The position numbers were made by a program, and so were the translations under genes. A stretch of DNA of 64,000 nucleotides from Pseudoalteromonas sp. A25 (GTDB taxonomy: Bacteria > Pseudomonadota > Gammaproteobacteria > Enterobacterales > Alteromonadaceae), in NCBI RefSeq assembly GCF_009176705.1, contig NZ_AP021847.1, positions 62,001-126,000 on the forward strand. Direction: 5' to 3'. The notes under the pieces are model-generated. The model was given only the letters and a program-made list of their open reading frames with translations, did no database searches and was not told the origin of the DNA. Positions 63,582-64,000 of this stretch are shown here, one piece after another (the stretch's first letter is position 1; every line of letters begins with the position of its first letter).

Positions 63582-64000
63582 GCAAGTATTTCCAAACAAT
63601 ATTCTTCCCGACAATATCAATGCGCTGGCCGCGTATAGTTCGGCAAAAAGCCAAAAGCTTACTGGCTCAACGTGGTTGAACGCCAACGAAAGCCCTTATA
63701 CAAAAACGTTTGAATTGAGCTTGTCTGATTTAAACCGCTACCCTGATCCGCAACCTGAAAACGTTATCAACGCTTATGCGCAATACGCAGGACTTGGCGC
63801 TGAACAAGTGCTGATGACCCGCGGAGCGGATGAAGGTATTGAACTTTTAGTACGCACTTACTGCGCAAGCGGCAAAGACAGCATTGCGTTATTTATGCCT
63901 ACGTACGGCATGTATAAGGTAACTGCTGATAGCCACAATGTTGCCATTAACGCTTTAACTCAAGAGCTATTACTTGAAGGGAGTGTTGAGCAGATTATTA
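63574..64000 (+). CDS. hisC: Histidinol-phosphate aminotransferase, N-terminal part (runs off the window)
   Basis: The ATG at 63574 overlaps the end of hisD. About 142 codons are visible. STWLNANESPYTKTF and LNRYPDPQPENVINAYA near residues 28-65 are the typical N-terminal substrate-arm motifs of HisC, and VLMTRGADEGIELLVRTYC near 80-98 is the cofactor-phosphate-binding region. The PLP lysine lies beyond the window. It converts imidazole-acetol phosphate and glutamate to histidinol phosphate. Confidence 0.95.
   Translation, partial: MTKQVFPNNILPDNINALAAYSSAKSQKLTGSTWLNANESPYTKTFELSLSDLNRYPDPQPENVINAYAQYAGLGAEQVLMTRGADEGIELLVRTYCASGKDSIALFMPTYGMYKVTADSHNVAINALTQELLLEGSVEQII

Noticed and set aside
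1..64000. CRISPR arrays, rRNA or tRNA genes, prophage and plasmid functions
   Set aside because: I looked for regular spacer repeats, tRNA cloverleaf sequences, and integrase, transposase, or replication proteins, and saw none.

Overview
The window looks like chromosomal DNA of a marine gammaproteobacterium of the Alteromonadales, most likely Pseudoalteromonas or a close relative. The evidence is the AT-rich base composition, the TonB2-type energy cluster with a DUF3450 protein and a TtpC-like ExbB protein, the long form of urocanate hydratase, an NptA-type phosphate transporter, and standard gammaproteobacterial housekeeping blocks (minCDE, rnd, fadD, yoaA, tsaB, his operon). I see no phage, plasmid, CRISPR, rRNA or tRNA genes. 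Site positions outside the coding regions were counted by hand and may be off by a base or two.

Layout. 1-5.3 kb: the end-truncated N-terminal part of a coiled-coil protein, an M61 peptidase, a SpoIIAA-like protein, a small secreted protein and a putative heme-binding protein. 5.3-6.1 kb: a gene-poor, repeat-rich patch with two related palindromes, a MITE-like element that carries a second nested palindromic insert, and an overlooked 51-residue gene with the look of a double-glycine RiPP precursor. 6.1-10.4 kb: a YciI-like protein, a ThDP-dependent 2-oxo-acid decarboxylase and an FAD amino acid/amine oxidase on one strand, suggesting oxidative deamination followed by decarboxylation. 11-16.7 kb: an astacin-type secreted protease, a TPR protein, a SPOUT RNA methyltransferase, a DUF4240 protein and asd. 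Around 17.0 kb there is a candidate small RNA with its own terminator.

17.3-27.0 kb is a leftward nutrient-uptake block: DUF3450, TtpC-like protein, ExbB2, ExbD2, TonB2 and a TPR protein in one operon, followed by a separately promoted lipoprotein and TonB-dependent receptor with a terminator hairpin between them. The operon can energise the receptor; the substrate is not evident. 27.2-31.8 kb: a dCache chemoreceptor, a FucP-like sugar transporter and a LysR regulator. An identical 18-bp site with core GGAACGTTCC lies upstream of both the transporter and the chemoreceptor. 32.0-35.5 kb: hutH-hutU, histidine degradation, divergent from the LysR gene.

35.6-45.3 kb: YcgN, an orphan 7TMR-DISM histidine kinase, an NptA phosphate transporter, a double-receiver diguanylate cyclase, a LysE exporter, and a GbsR-type regulator with a cyanide-insensitive-type cytochrome bd oxidase. 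A perfect 10-bp inverted repeat sits directly in front of the GbsR gene. 45.8-54.1 kb: a BPL_N amidotransferase-like protein, a second short copy of the MITE-like element, an MltB-type transglycosylase with YcgL, minCDE, rnd, fadD and an alpha/beta hydrolase. 54.3-64 kb: alkaline phosphatase, a PTS EIIC-EAL fusion, a small unknown protein, tsaB, yoaA, a small charged protein, and the his operon (hisL attenuator, hisG, hisD, start of hisC).

The most unusual items are the orphan RiPP-like precursor, the nested MITE-like repeats, the candidate sRNA at 17.0 kb, the paired operators around the sugar transporter, the GbsR operator, and the EIIC-EAL fusion.
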